Positions 1-12,149 of a stretch of 64,000 nt of DNA are shown piece by piece. Made by a program: the position numbers and the translations under genes. Positions within the stretch are counted from its first letter, which is position 1, and each line of letters opens with the position of its first letter. The notes under the pieces were generated by a model, which was given only the letters and a program-made list of their open reading frames with translations, did not search any database and had not been told where the DNA came from. This DNA comes from Hyperoodon ampullatus (Eukaryota; Chordata; Mammalia; Artiodactyla; Ziphiidae): NCBI GenBank assembly GCA_949752795.1, contig OX457057.1, positions 10,096,632 to 10,160,631 of the forward strand, given 5' to 3'.

Positions 1-380
1 AAACTTGTAGTTAGGTATTTGTTCAAGAACTGAAAGTCTGAGAGGTCCTGATTTGTGTACATTAATTTTGTACCTGCCCATCTTGCTGAACTGACATGTT
101 AGTTCAAATAAGTTTACTGGTGGATTCTCTTGGATTTTCTATGTAGGCAATCGTATCATCTACATTATTCATTTCAAATATTTGTACCTATTATTTATTT
201 GTCTTATACCTATTATTTATTTGTTCTTTTCTTGTAAAACTGGCTAGGACCCTTAGTGCAATACTGAATAATAGCAAAGACATATTAATGCACATAGCTT
301 GTAATGCTTCTGTCGATTCACCATTAATTATGATATTTGCTGTAGGTTTCTGGAAGATGCTGTTTACTAAAAAAAACTTT
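1..380 (-). mobile_element. Old LINE-1 ORF2 fragment
   Basis: The plus strand reads as a diverged reverse complement of L1 ORF2 just around the reverse transcriptase active-site region. The order of phrases is the same as in the better-preserved L1 at about 13.5-13.8 kb, but with many substitutions and indels. There is no open frame of useful length. The left border lies outside the window and the right border is unclear. Confidence 0.55.
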
Positions 381-2264
381 TCTGAACCTATAAAATTTAA
401 CACTCACCATATAACTCAAGTGATGTTAAATGATTCTGCTAATGCTATCATAAGCCAGAATTTTTACCTTAGGTATAACATATGTACCATACAAACATAA
501 GCAATGGTACTATGGAGATTTCCATAGAGATATCAGGGTCTGGGTACATTCTGAGGGTCTCAGACCACTACTGAATCTACTCCCCAAAATAGAGCAAGCA
601 CTGTCGGAGATGCCCATTTTTAGCTCATTGGCTCTTTGTTACGCTTGCCACTATCCTCCAGCCATGTCTAATCCTGACCCACTCGGTCTCATATTACTGT
701 ATAGCCATTACTGGTAGAAGAGTTTACTTATGAGAAAGTTACTTATTCCCCACGTGAACGGAGCTGCAGCTGCAATCTGCAATCCCCCCATGGGATGAGA
801 AAACGCTCTAGATGTTCATTGTCAGGCTCCGTGCTTTCAAGCGCAAAAGCCTTTTTGCAAAGATAATGAAGATGAGTTTCCTGTCTGTTGGTCAGTGTGC
901 CTTGTTGGTGACTTTTGGGTACCTGCATATTCAAATGTCTTAGGTCCCGTTCCCTAGAAGCAGAGATTAACATAGGGATGAAGGCACACAGGATTGACTG
1001 GGGGAGGAGAAGAGCATGAGGTACATGGGACAATGCAGGGGAAAAGCCAAGCAAGGACAAGGTCTTAGCTGGAGCACGATTCCACCTGACCTCCAACCCC
1101 CCGGCCCCCGCAGTGCGTGGGGGTGATTTGGAGCTGGGAGGGTATCACAGCGTGGATCCCAACTGGAGGCCAGGGGGCTGCCTTTTGTTCTCCTGTGTCA
1201 GTGAGTCATGGCTGTGGGACGCCTGGGTCACGGCTGTCAAGAGGGCTCCACTTCTGCTGGGGGTGGTTCTCTAGAAGAAGCAGGAGCCATAGGTCATCAA
1301 CCCTCACAGCAGCTGGGGATGAGTGTGCCCAGCACAGGGGTCTGGATGGGACTCTAACAGTCCACTACACCTAACCAAACCTGCTTCTAGTTGAGGGCAC
1401 TGCTGAGTGACCGAGAGGTAGACATCGGATTCACAGGACAAAAGACTAGGACAACAATGCCAATAGTCAGCATTGCTCCAGGAATTTAGGACCTGGGCAC
1501 TCAGCCTGTTGGAGAAAGCTGTGAAGTGCCAACGGGTGACAGCATTTCAAGAAGACACTTTAAGAAACCCGAGGAATGTACTGGAAGTAATTACTTCTCA
1601 CTCAACTGCTCTTTAAACATATACATATTCATGAGCGGGCAGTGGGAGAGGTTGTCTGATAGTTAACTCGCTGTCAAAACATGACATTTTTTTCTTCCAC
1701 TTAACACTGTGGCCTGCTTTCATGTCCCCAACATCACGCGATCCAAAGGCTCCAGGATGAGAACTATCCTATTAACTTTCCATCATGCTGGGCCTGGCGC
1801 CAGCTTCCTATTTGACAGTGAAATCTGTTAGAGCAGATCTGTGACCCACTTTGATGTGGTTACAGATGGAGGGCTCAACCTCCTTGAAAATTCAAATCCC
1901 TCTTTGCTCCCTTGAGGGAGAAAGTTAGTGCAGAAACTGCGTTGGCTTTAATGATGGCCGCTGTACTTCTCTGAAAAGTCTTCAACCTCGTAAGACCCCT
2001 TTTCCCCTCAGAAAAAAGACATGATAACAAAAGGAGAGTCATTTTAAAGATTTACTACATTTTCTCCCTTTGTTCTTTCCTTAAGTGAGGCAAAGTGACA
2101 TTATTTTTAATCCTTTGGTTAACACATAGCATAACCCACAAATTCACCAAGTCTGGTATGAGCCCTTCAGTTTTTCTTGTGATTGTCTCTATTTGGGACA
2201 AAGTAGTAAATCCAAGATAGTGAGCAAGACAAAGAAGGGAAAGAGAAGGTATAAGGCGATTTTG
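381..2264. other. Intergenic stretch, nothing recognised
   Basis: About 1.9 kb 3' of LRRC38. I see no repeat family, gene or array that I can name. Short open frames on both strands (743-1096 minus, 1117-1374 plus) have no recognisable domain and look like chance frames. Confidence 0.4.
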
Positions 2265-2795
2265 TTTTTTTTTACATCTTTATTGGAGTATAATTGCTTT
2301 ACAATGGTGTATTAGTTTCTGCTTTATAACAAAGTGAAACAGTTATATGTATACATATGTTCCCATATCTCTTCCCTCTTGAGTCTCCCTCCCTCCCACC
2401 CTCCCTATCCTACTCCTCTAGGTGGTCACAAAGCACCGAGCTGATCTCCCTGTGTTATGTGGCTGCTTCCCACTAGCTATCTATTTTACGTTTGGTAGTG
2501 TATATATGTCCATGCCACTCTCTCGCTTTGTCACAGCTTACCCTTCCCCCTCCCCATATCCTCAAGTCCATTCTCAAGTAGGTCTGTGTCTTTATTCCTG
2601 TCTTACCCCTAGGTTCTTCATGACATTTTTTGTTTTTTTCTTAAATCCCATATATATGTGTTAGCATACGGTATTTGTCTTTCTCTTTCTGACTTAACTT
2701 CACTCTGTATGACAGACTCCAGGTCTATCCACCTCATTACAAATAGCTCAATTTCATTTCTTTTTATGGCTGAGTAATATTCCATTGTATATATT
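2265..2795 (-). mobile_element. 5'-truncated LINE-1, 3' UTR and ORF2 end
   Basis: Starts on the plus strand with a T run (the L1 poly-A tail) followed by the cetartiodactyl L1 3' UTR with its AATAAA in antisense. It ends in the C-terminal codons of ORF2, where a minus frame contains YYSAIKRNEIELF, a hallmark of the L1 ORF2 C-terminus. Only about 530 bp are left. No clear target-site duplication was found. Confidence 0.85.
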
Positions 2796-3619
2796 TTATC
2801 TGCCAGGGTCATGCAGGAAAGTCAAAAGGAAAAGTTAGCTTTGAGGAAGCAAATGTTATTTCCAAGGTCAGAGGGAAAGATAAAAATTGAAGGAACTTTA
2901 GAATGTTACTCTAGGGCTCCATATAAACAAGCATTAAAAATCACTTAATTTTTCCTAATTCAGATAGCAGTGGAGGTTCAAACCTGTATTCTGGTATAAT
3001 CAAGGAACATTATTTATAAAATACCAATTAAAGGTGGTGGGTTTTTTTTCTTTTGTTTTTGTTTTGCAGAGAAGCTCAAAATTGATCTTCCATATTATTA
3101 TTCACTGAGGCTGTCTTGAAGAGAATCTAGTCATGTGATAAATAAGTAATCAAGCTGGCAGCTTGTCCTGCATCCATCCTCTGTACATGGATTTCGCCAA
3201 ACCCTTTCAGTTTCTCAACAATTCATTTTGCTATCGCATCGTTTCTTCTTTGTCCGGAGCAGTTTCTGCTTCCTGAGTAAATACGTATGCAAGTGGGCTT
3301 CTCCAAATGCACTTCAGGTCTATTTAGGTGCTGCCTTGTCACAGATTGGGAAGAATGTCAGCGAGAGATAAATCAAAGAGCTGTCACCTTCTTCCGTGGC
3401 ACATTGTAGGGGACATTAACTCACCTCCAAACAAGACAAAGGTGGCCTTTCTGTCTCTGGGTAAAATCTCCCACTGCCGAAGGCTGGGTGGGAGTTGGTG
3501 CAGGAGCTTCAATGGACTGCATAACCTTGGCTCTGGCAGGTGGGGGCAGTGGAAGGAGACAGGCAGGAGACCTCTCCTCTCTGTCTGGAATCTTCTCCTA
3601 CACCTCCCCCACCCCCTTC
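2796..3619. other. Intergenic stretch, nothing recognised
   Basis: No gene or nameable repeat seen. The stretch is moderately AT-rich with a T/G homopolymer patch near 3040-3065. Confidence 0.35.
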
Positions 3620-3905
3620 CCCTTTTACTAGACCTGCTCCTTCTCATCCTCCAGGTCTCAGCTTCAATGTCACCTCCTCAAAGAAGCCTTCCTTGAGCAC
3701 CTCTGCTGTTCCCCATCACTCTCCCTATTGGTTTCCTCCACAGAACAAACATATCACAATTTGAAATGACGTGCATTCTTGTTTCTTCTGGAAGGCCAGC
3801 TCCAGGAGGGCATAAGACCTCACCCATCTTATTCATCAATACTGACCCAGCAGTGACCCCATGTCTGGCCCATGTAGATGCTCAATACATATTGCTGATG
3901 CTGTT
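3620..3905 (+). mobile_element. LINE L2 3' end
   Basis: Has the typical L2 3' succession in sense orientation: CT-rich lead, a phrase on feature loss (tcacctcctcaaagaagcct), then ccagctccaggagggc and ending gctcaatacatattgctga, matching the classic L2 terminus before its short tail repeat. It is old and diverged. Confidence 0.7.
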
Positions 3906-4346
3906 GATACTTGAGGGGTAATAACTCGAGGGGTCATGTCTCTTCCCCCTCCCCCCATATTCAGAACTGAGTGAGAAGATGCAGGAGCTAGGAGACTGCA
4001 CGTCCAAATGTTGGCTTTGTTCTGATAACACTATGACCAGAGACTGTGCCTTGGATCTATGGCCAGACAGGCACTCCAGGCCACCCTCTCCACTTGAACT
4101 GACCCACGCAAACTGAGTTGCAGGCTTTGAGGATGAGGGTGGAGGTGATGGAGGGAGAAGGCAACGAAAGGAGGGGAGGTAGAGGAGGGAGGGGAAAGGG
4201 GAGGAAGTGTGGGCCAAAGGTGTGGAGAGCCAATGTCCTCCTCCAGGAAACCTGAGGATCTGGGAGAGGGCAGTCTTCCCACTTCTGGGCTCTCTCCTGT
4301 CAACCTTGATCAAGTGGCCAAACACATGATGATTTGAGAACCTTCA
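3906..4346. repeat. Intergenic, with purine-rich tract
   Basis: Unassigned sequence. Around 4130-4212 lies a GA-rich simple tract (GGAGG/GGGAG runs). The open frames crossing it on the minus strand are low-complexity and not convincing as genes. Confidence 0.45.
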
Positions 4347-4806
4347 ATTCAGCAATTCTTTCTTTTACCTTTTCTATTATGGTTTATCACAAGATACTGA
4401 ATATAGTTCCTTGTGCTATACAGTAGGACCATTCTATGTACACTAGTTTGCATCTGCTAATCCCAAACTCCCACTCCATCCTTCCCCCATCTCTCCTCCT
4501 GCTTGGCAACCACAAGTCTGTTCTTTATATCTGTGAGTCTGTTTCTTTTTCATTTGTGTCATATTTTAGATTCCACATATAAGTGATATCATGTCGTATT
4601 TGTCTCTTTTTCTGACTTACTTCACTAATCTCTAGGTCCATCCCTGTTGCTGCAAATGGTATTATTTCATTCTTTTTTTATGGCTGAGTAATGTTCCATT
4701 GTATATATATATATATACCACATCTTCTTTATCCATGCATCTGTTGATGGTCATTTAGGTTGCTTCCATGTCTTGGCTACTGTAAATAGTAATTCAGTAA
4801 TTCTTT
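4347..4806 (-). mobile_element. LINE-1 3' end (L1MA-like) with target-site duplications
   Basis: An antisense L1 3' UTR and ORF2 end. It is bounded by a 16-bp direct repeat, aattcagcaattcttt at 4347-4362 and aattcagtaattcttt at 4791-4806, with one mismatch. This is a clean 5'-truncated insertion. A short (TA)n lies inside at about 4702-4717. Confidence 0.85.
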
Positions 4807-5209
4807 ATGAATCTCTCTGGTGTGGGACCTGGGACTGGAAGCCTTTGTCTGTCTTACTCATGCCACAATGTGGGTTTCAAGAGTAGCCTAGGCTGATCGC
4901 ATCACTCATTCTTTTCCCCCAGGTTTCATTGAATGGAGGCATACCACTACTTTCAGCTCTCTGTCCCCTCACCTAGGACCCTTCTGAAGGCTGAGATGTC
5001 CCCTCAGGTTACCCCAAGGGGTGGGAAAGTGAGGATTGTCTTCCATTTCCCCACCCCTCTGCCCACCCAGCTCCCACAAAAGGGGCACACGTAGAATCTA
5101 TATGAGGGCATCACCACGTCTGTTCAGCAAATATCTGATGAGAGTCAGGTACCGGCTAAGCCCTGTGGAATTCCAGAGATGAGTTAGGCCTGAGCCAGGC
5201 CTTGAGGAT
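4807..5209. other. Intergenic stretch, nothing recognised
   Basis: No nameable feature seen between the L1 at 4.35-4.81 kb and the dispersed repeat at 5.21 kb. Confidence 0.35.
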
Positions 5210-5830
5210 TGGCATTCATTCATTCATTTATTCTACAAACTGAGCACCCACTCCTTGACCAGCATTGTGTCCAGAACTCGGGCTGCAAGTGGTCAAGACA
5301 AATGCTGTTCCTGTACTCACAAGCTTATATTCTACCAAGCAAGACAGACTATCAAGCAAATCAAAATCAAGGCAATCACAAGATGTGGGAAAGAGTTCAA
5401 GGGAGACGAGATGAGGAACTCATAAGGCAGAGGATATGAGGGGGGCAGACGGGAGGATCTACTTTGGATCCGGTGGCCAGGGAAGACCTCTCTGGGGACG
5501 TGCTGCTCAAGCTGACTGATGAGAATCCAGCCCTCTCAGCACCTGGGGAGAGCAGTCCAGGCCAGGAGAAGAGCTTGTACTGAAACCCTGGAGCAGGAAA
5601 AACCCAGCATATTCCAGGACCTGATAGAATGTGGCTGGGGCAGTTCTTGGCACAAGAGAGGTGAGTTGGAGAGGCAGCAGGCTCACCAGCCCTCGGGGGC
5701 CATGGTAAAGGGTTCAGATTTGCTCTAAGACTAATGGAAAAGCTTTGAAAGGTTTTGAGGTTTCTAAGCAGGAAGCAGTGTGACCCGATTATTAAGATGG
5801 CTCTGGCGCCTCAGTGGAAGACAGATTGGA
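5210..5830 (+). repeat. Old dispersed repeat, family not named
   Basis: Begins with (ATTC)n-like text, then runs through phrases such as 'gtactcacaagcttatattct', 'ggccagggaagacctctctggg' and 'gcagtgtgacccgatt'. Similar phrases recur near 6.77-7.01, 43.7-44.3 and 48.5-48.9 kb. This marks an ancient interspersed family whose name I cannot give with confidence. Confidence 0.45.
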
Positions 5831-7048
5831 GGGGAGCCCAGTTAATTGGCTCTGGAAGGCCAAAAGGTGATGTTGGTGCGGGTTAGGACAGGGGATGTGC
5901 CAGCTGGCTGTGGTTGTGTAACAAACTAAAGCTCAAATCAACGGCCATTTTTTTGGTGTTCATTATTCAGGAATTCAGATGGGTAGAGCAGGAACCACTG
6001 TCTCTGCTTCCCTGAGTCTCATCTGGGGAGCTTTGATCAGCTCAACTGGGACCAAGTGTCTGTGGCCTAGTATCGCCATGAGGTGTCCATGGTGCTGGAA
6101 TGTCCAGATGGTTCCTTGTTTCCCCTGTGTGGCTCCTTGGTGCTCCTGGCCTCTTCCTCTCTCTCTATCCATGTGACCCACCAGTTCCTCCCCCCATGGC
6201 TGGGCTTCCCACCGCTTGGTGGTCCTAGGCGATTTGAACTTCTATATGACGCTTGCTTCAACAGAGGCAGGAAGCAGAGCCTGCCAGACCAATTAAGTTC
6301 CTCTCCAGAAACTAGCCCAGCATGACTTCCCCATAGTCTATTTCTCAGAGCTCTCAAGGTCCCTCACATTCTTGATGGACCCCACCTCTTGATGGAAGCA
6401 TGACAAAGTTATATTGCAGAAGGCCATATAAGGTGGGAGATGTCATTGCAGCCATTTTCAGAAACTGCCATCAGCCACATGGAAAGTGGAGAAGACAGAA
6501 GTGGACACATCCCAGGTACTTTTTTCTCTTAGGAGGTAAACTCAGTAAGAGAATAGTGTAGTAAAAGACAGAAGAGCTAGAGATTTGAACACCCCTGTGT
6601 GGAAAACTCTGAATCTAGGTAGAAACAATACTTCATAAAATAAAAGTATATTTTTTTAAGTTCGGAAAAAGGAGAAGTAATTTGCACCTGGGGGCAGGGC
6701 AGCCTACTACATTTGGCTGCCCAGGTTGTACACTGTACAACTCTGGGGGATGACATTCACATATGCAACACGCCCTGTGGAGGAAGATCCAGAAAGCTTC
6801 ATGGAGGAGATAGCATTTGAGATGTAGTATTTCGATGGGTGGAAGAGATTGGTAGATGGATTTCCAGGTAGAAGATGTAAGGGAGCACTACAGAGGTGGG
6901 AGTGCTTGTGTGGTTCAGTGTGAGTGCTCTAGTTTGGCTGGTGTGTAGGAAAGGGAAGGGCAGTAATATGGGATAAGGCTCAAAAAAAGGCTTGAAGATC
7001 ACAGGAGGCCTTGAATGCCAAGCTCAAACTGTAATTTATTCTCTAAGC
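5831..7048. other. Intergenic, partly old dispersed repeat
   Basis: Most of this stretch is unassigned. From about 6770 to 7015 it resembles the same unnamed old family as 5210-5830. The short frames on both strands near 6.0-6.35 kb overlap each other and have no domain. Confidence 0.35.
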
Positions 7049-7256
7049 CAGGGGTCAACAAACTATGGCTCACAGCCCAAATCTAGCCCACACTTGTTCT
7101 CAGGCCTGGCCTGTGGACTGATGATGGTTTTTACATTTCTGAAGAGTTGTAAAAACAAAAGAAACAAAAACAAGAAAGTTATACAACAGAGGCAGCAAGT
7201 GGCTAGAAAAGCCTAAAATGTTGACTGCCTGACCCTTTACAGAAAGAGTCTTAGGA
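7049..7256 (+). mobile_element. hAT-Charlie-type nonautonomous DNA transposon
   Basis: Starts with the terminal motif CAGGGGTCAACAAACT. An internal AC/AAAAC-rich part follows, and it closes with the complementary 'cctgaccctttacagaaagag' end. This is the usual layout of a short mammalian hAT element of the 'CAGGGGTC' class. Exact subfamily not assigned. Confidence 0.65.
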
Positions 7257-7799
7257 GGTTCTTGTGTCCCTCTCTGTGCTTGACAAATGGTGATCTGGGG
7301 ACAGGACCTGGGGAAATAGGATGTGGGAGGAGAGAGGAGGCAGGAGAACAGGTAAGAGGTGGCCCTAGTCAGCCAGGTGCTCAGAAGGGTGAGCTTGTGC
7401 TAGGGAGGTAGTGGGTACACAAATGAGCCCCACCAGAACCATTCATGGGTGATACTGCTGATTTCTTCAATATCAGGGAGAAAACGGTGATGAACACACC
7501 TGCCAGGAGACAAGGATGTGTTGGGCGGCCCATCACAGGGCATCCCACACTGTTGGGCTTCTTCACAGCCCACTTGCATCAAGGGTTCCGTGTCAGGTTC
7601 TATTTGAAGATTAAAATTTTTTTTTAAATTATTATTATTTTTTGCTAAAACTAAATACAGTTGAAAATCATTGGTAGAGATGTCATGGTCCCGCTTTCAT
7701 CCCAAGAAGCCCAAGGAATTGTTTCTAATCAAGAACTCACTGTTACAGAGGAATTGTCTCCCTACCCATCCAATCCAGAGCTATTAGCTTCTGGATGGT
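7257..7799. other. Intergenic stretch, nothing recognised
   Basis: No gene or repeat that I can name. An AT-rich patch lies at 7610-7650. Confidence 0.35.
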
Positions 7800-8025
7800 T
7801 CTTGATGTTGATGGCGGGGCAGCATAATGGGAAAGACATGGCCACTGACTCTTGCATCTCACTGGACACATGGCTTTCCATCTGAGCATCAGTGTCCCCA
7901 AGGGAAAAACACAATAATATCTATGTCACAGATAATGTGACCTGTCAGTCACAGAGATTTGAAAAATGTATGGAAAGTACCTGGCACGTGGTAAGAGCTC
8001 AAAAGGTAATTATTATCATTATTCT
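7800..8025 (+). mobile_element. MIR SINE
   Basis: Shows the MIR order in sense direction: 'catggccactgactc', a degraded 'ctgagcatcagtgtcc', then 'tgtatggaaagtacctggcacgtgg' and 'gctcaaaaggtaattattatcattatt', the standard MIR 3' end. Confidence 0.6.
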
Positions 8026-9019
8026 TTTCATCCTCTCCATTCAGGGCCAGCATCACCCTAGGACATACCTTTGTAGCCATTTTGCTTGAAGCATCCCAGG
8101 GCTGGAAGGGATCTGAGCAATGTGAATTCTTAGTCCACGACTCCCCTTCCTCTCCCTACAAGCAAGAGTGGTTTCTAACAATTAGAACGGGGCCCAAATA
8201 GAATGGATGTTGCCTTGCAAAATGTTGCTAGTGATGCTCCAACAGGGACCCTGCCACATCACCAATCATCGATGGTCAAACTCCATGGGAAATCCAATGG
8301 GCAAGGCAGCCCATTCCACATGGGGGGCAAAATACCAATGATAAGAAATACTTAGAATCATTTAAAGCCATTATTTTCTACCTGCTGGCTCTGAGGGTCC
8401 CACAGCTATGTTAATTTTGCTTCTATCTCAGTGTTTCCTCCAAGTCTTCCTTTTCCCTGTGAAACAACATAAGCTCTTTCTGCCTTCGCCGTCTGCTGTT
8501 TTTATATTTTTCCAAAGGTGAATGTCTTCCTCTCCCTTTTACCGTGGTCAGCACCCTTCACCCTTCACCCTTCACCGTGTGAAGGGACTCGCTGGCCAGT
8601 ACCTGGGGCTTAGGGCAGTGGTGCAGGGTGAGGCTGCCAGCTGCTGGATTTGTGTAAAGATGAAGGATGCCAGTCTTCAGTAAGGCAGACGGAGGGTAGG
8701 GAGACAGTGGCAATCAATCCTTGGTTATATATAACTGTTCACACGCAGCGGAGCCAGCCCCATGCCGACCACCCACTCTGCAGCTCAGCCTAGAGGCCAC
8801 AGGCAGCAGGCCTGCTCACTTTTCCTGAGGCCCCTCAGCAGATTGTGGAGCCAGAGAGGGTAGGAGCGGGGCTCTGGGCTCCTCTGCTCAGTGGAGCTGG
8901 ATGCATGACCTCTCTGAGCATAATTTTCTACCCTGCCACCTCCATCCTGGTTTTCGTCTTAACTCCAACTCTCTCTATTCTGCCTGGATGGGGCAAGAGG
9001 GAAAACTGGGGTTGAATTC
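8026..9019. other. Intergenic, with a small CACCCTT repeat
   Basis: Mostly unassigned. A CACCCTT heptamer is repeated three times at about 8552-8572, and its last copy forms an inverted repeat (cccttcac / gtgaaggg) ending at 8586. Confidence 0.45.
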
Positions 9020-9165
9020 AGGACAGAAGTGAATTCAAGCTCACTTTCTGACTGTACAGCTTTGGAGGAGCCACTTAACCTCTCTGAGCTGGTTTTCACA
9101 TCTGTCAAATGAGCCTAATGATCCCTCCTTCATGGGAATATTGTGAGGATTAAATAAGGTGTGTG
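9020..9165 (+). mobile_element. MIR SINE
   Basis: Contains the MIR core and 3' part in sense: 'ccacttaacctctctgagct', 'cacatctgtcaaatgag' and 'gtgaggattaaataaggt'. It is followed by a short (GT)n. Confidence 0.7.
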
Positions 9166-10451
9166 TGTGTGTAGTTGTTTGAAGCAACCTCCCTGTCGCT
9201 CAGGAGGATCCAGTAGAATGTAGACTATGCCTCAGGAAGGCAGAGATGTCCTCCCAAAAGCCTCATCCAGGGTGCCACTTATGCCTGTCTCTTTTGGTTA
9301 GTCTGAGGAAATCCTCTCCTTACAGAGAAAGTCCCTGGGCCCCATGCATCAGAGTGCTGGGAAGGCACTGGTTGGAACGGCAGAGCCAGGGTTGCAAAGC
9401 TTATGCTGTTCACAGTGGGGAACGGCCAGCCTGCCACAGTCCAGACAGACACTGACCAAGAGCGCCCATCAGCACTTGCACCTGTAGTGAGCTGCCTGCT
9501 CCCTTAGAACCCCCATTGCTAAGAGCACCTGCTCCCCTAGACTCTGCCCTGGTTGGGAAAGGACTTTACAATACAAATGTGACGTTCAGGAAATTCCCAG
9601 GAACTGACTACATGATCATCTCTGTCTAGTTGATGGGTGGCCCGGGAGCTCTTCCTCCTCTAATTACCCTCTCATTACTGTCAGGAAAGTTTGCTGTAAG
9701 CTGGAGAGGCATCAGAAAGCCTAGAGATTCAGCGAATGTCAGCATCCTTCCTGCTTTGGAGCATGTTAGCCGGTGTCACCATGCCCTTGATGAAGAACTT
9801 TCAATGACTCCCTACTGCATTACATAATGAGCCCAAACTCCTCTGTCTGGCTTTCAGGGACTCTATTTGGGATGTAAAGTGACTGCTTATAATGGGCCAT
9901 CTTTTGAGGGTTGCCAGGCACTCTGGCTCTGGGGTTCCCCCATGTTGAAGGACCTTTTGGAACCTGCCACTCAACTAGGACCTGCTGAAAGTGCTGTGCC
10001 ACTGATGGGGTTGGTTCTGAGCCTCTCCTCCCAGGGGTGGTGACTTGCTGCCCCCTCCCACATTTCTGCTGCTTCTGCTTGCTTCTCCCACCCTTAGGTC
10101 TTGTAGGAGCTTTTGCTTATAGCAGTGAGAACAAACAGAGGGATTCAGAGGGAACTGCCTCCATCTAAAGACAGTGGTTGAGAGGGGACACAGTTATGAA
10201 GGGGAGGGAGGTAAAGCAAAACTGATGTGTCCCCAGAAAAAGAATTCGATGTAGTTTTCCTTTCCTTCCCTTAAAATAATAATGATAGTACTGACAACTT
10301 TAAGAAAAATAAGAGAAAATATATTTGCACACTTCTACACACATATAATTGGAAAGTATAATATAAGTAGACTTTTTTTTTTCAGGATAAAGAGGTTTGT
10401 GGGGAATTCAATCCATATGGTCTCCTTACCATAGTGTAACAAGTGGCCATG
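9166..10451. other. Intergenic stretch, nothing recognised
   Basis: About 1.3 kb without a gene or nameable repeat. Short frames at 9246-9455 and 9630-9827 have no recognisable domain. Confidence 0.35.
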
Positions 10452-10677
10452 ACAGTTCAAGGTTCATAGATTTTCGGGTATGATTTTGGCCCCCAGGGGA
10501 TGTCTTGGCAGAGTCTGGAGGTATTTTTGGTTGTCACAACTGAGGAGGGTGCTGCTGGCATCTAGTGGGTACAGCCCAGGGATGCTGCTCAGCATCTCCT
10601 GTAAGGCACAGGACAGCCTCCACGACAAAGAATGATCCAGCCCAAATTTCAGTGGTGCCAAGGCTGAGAAATCCTAC
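10452..10677 (+). mobile_element. MER20 DNA transposon
   Basis: Reads along the MER20 consensus in sense: 'gattttggcccccagggga', 'gtctggaggtatttttggtt', 'ggtgctgctggcatctagtg', 'caaagaatgatccagccc' and 'ccaaggctgagaaatcct'. MER20 is an old nonautonomous hAT element of placental mammals. Confidence 0.85.
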
Positions 10678-11561
10678 CCGAGAACACAGTTTCCCCCTTC
10701 ACCTGATAACAGACTGTCCAGAGGTGTTTGTTAAAGAAGAAAGCACCCCAACCTGGCATAAGGAACCCGAGATTCCACTAATGGGGCCTAATGAAGAATT
10801 TCAAAGCTTATTGGCATGATGAAGTCAGCACCCGTCCTTCTCCTGGTGAGAATTAAGAAGATCCAGTGGAAGGAACTTGTCCAGGGTCAGCAGTGGAGCA
10901 GGACCCAGATTTCCAGCTTCCCAGTACAGGGCTATTCTGACCACCTCACAAATCTCAGGGATGGTCATGTCCTCCCTCCGGGACACTCTCAGAAACCGGC
11001 ATGCAGGTGGGGAGACCTCCCGGCCAACCTCAGGACAGAACCTGATCTGGGCCACCGCTTGGCAAAGAGGCCTGTCATGGGTTGGGACCCCTAGAAGCCA
11101 AGCCTGAGACCAGGGTCTGTGGGCATGTGATTTATCAAGTGAGAGCCCTTGGAAGAAACCAGTAAGGGAGTGAGGGAAGCAGAAGTAGTAAGGGGAAGGA
11201 ACACAAGTCTGGTTTCAGCAGAAGTTTAGCTATGGCATGTCCTCAGGGAGCACAACCTGCCCCCCGGGACCCTTCCCACCTTGAGGCAAAGGAGGGGGGC
11301 TTCTGTACCCCTGACTACCTTCTCCCCATCAGTCACTGCTGTTGGCCTGGGGGACCCTGGGGAGGAAAGCAGTGATGTGCTGTTGCCAACTCCTATCAGC
11401 TGGTGAGACCAACTGCACTAGTTCAGTGACATCACATTGGGAGCTTGAAATTGGCCAAGGGGGGAATATTTACACTGGGAAAATTGGCAAATGATACAAA
11501 CCAGTACTTTTTTCCATGAGCCCTTGTTCCAGCACACCCCTGGGGAGAGGGCTGTGTGACT
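10678..11561. other. Intergenic stretch, nothing recognised
   Basis: No gene or nameable repeat. Overlapping short frames on both strands at 10.8-11.1 kb look like chance. Confidence 0.35.
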
Positions 11562-11650
11562 CCCAGGTGGTGGCTTCAACGTGCCACAACTAAGGAGCTG
11601 GCAAGACGCAACTAAGAGCTGGTGCAACCAAATTAATTAATTAATTAATT
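11562..11650 (+). mobile_element. 3' end of a CHR-type SINE
   Basis: Carries the tail module of cetartiodactyl tRNA-derived SINEs ('cgcaactaa', 'aaccaaat') followed by an (AATT)n/(ATTA)n tail. The tRNA-like head is missing. Confidence 0.65.
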
Positions 11651-11817
11651 AATTTAAAAAACAGTACAACTGTAAGCACTAGAGAAAGCTATAGCTGTTA
11701 GGCGAAGCCCCAGCAGGAACAAAAGGTTGGGCAAAGCCTAACTAACCCCAAACTGCATCTGGTGATGCCACAGCATGTGTCCCTCCCCAACCCATTGCAA
11801 TGTCGGTGTGAACAAAG

Positions 11818-12060
11818 AATGTTGCCTGCCATTTCAGTAAACAAAAGATGTTGAGGCCATCAAGCCACCAGCCTCTGCAGCCATCCCCAACAGTGCACTC
11901 TGAGGGTATTCAGGATGGAGAAAAAAAGGATACTGGCCCTAGATAACTAAGGTGCAGATCCAAGGAATAATTTCAGTTAATTTCAGTAAGCCCAGACTCT
12001 TGCATCTTCCCGCACATAGAAAAGTGCTAAATACATTAACTTGAGATGTCTGGTTTTCTT
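11818..12060 (+). mobile_element. Truncated ERV LTR (copy A)
   Basis: Aligns by eye with the 5' half of the better LTR at 18856-19364. Both share 'gcctgccat-tcagtaaacaaa', 'aggatactggcc', 'tttcagtaagcccagactct', 'tgcatcttccc' and 'aggtctggttttctt'. It stops at about 12060, before the region holding the poly(A) signal in the other copy. No viral genes are attached. Confidence 0.6.
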
Positions 12061-12149
12061 GGGTTGGTCAGTGTCCATGCGGTTAGGAAAGCTGTGTCTG
12101 CTAGCCGACAACTATGGAAGTCAGGAGTCCATCCTCCCACGGAGGATGT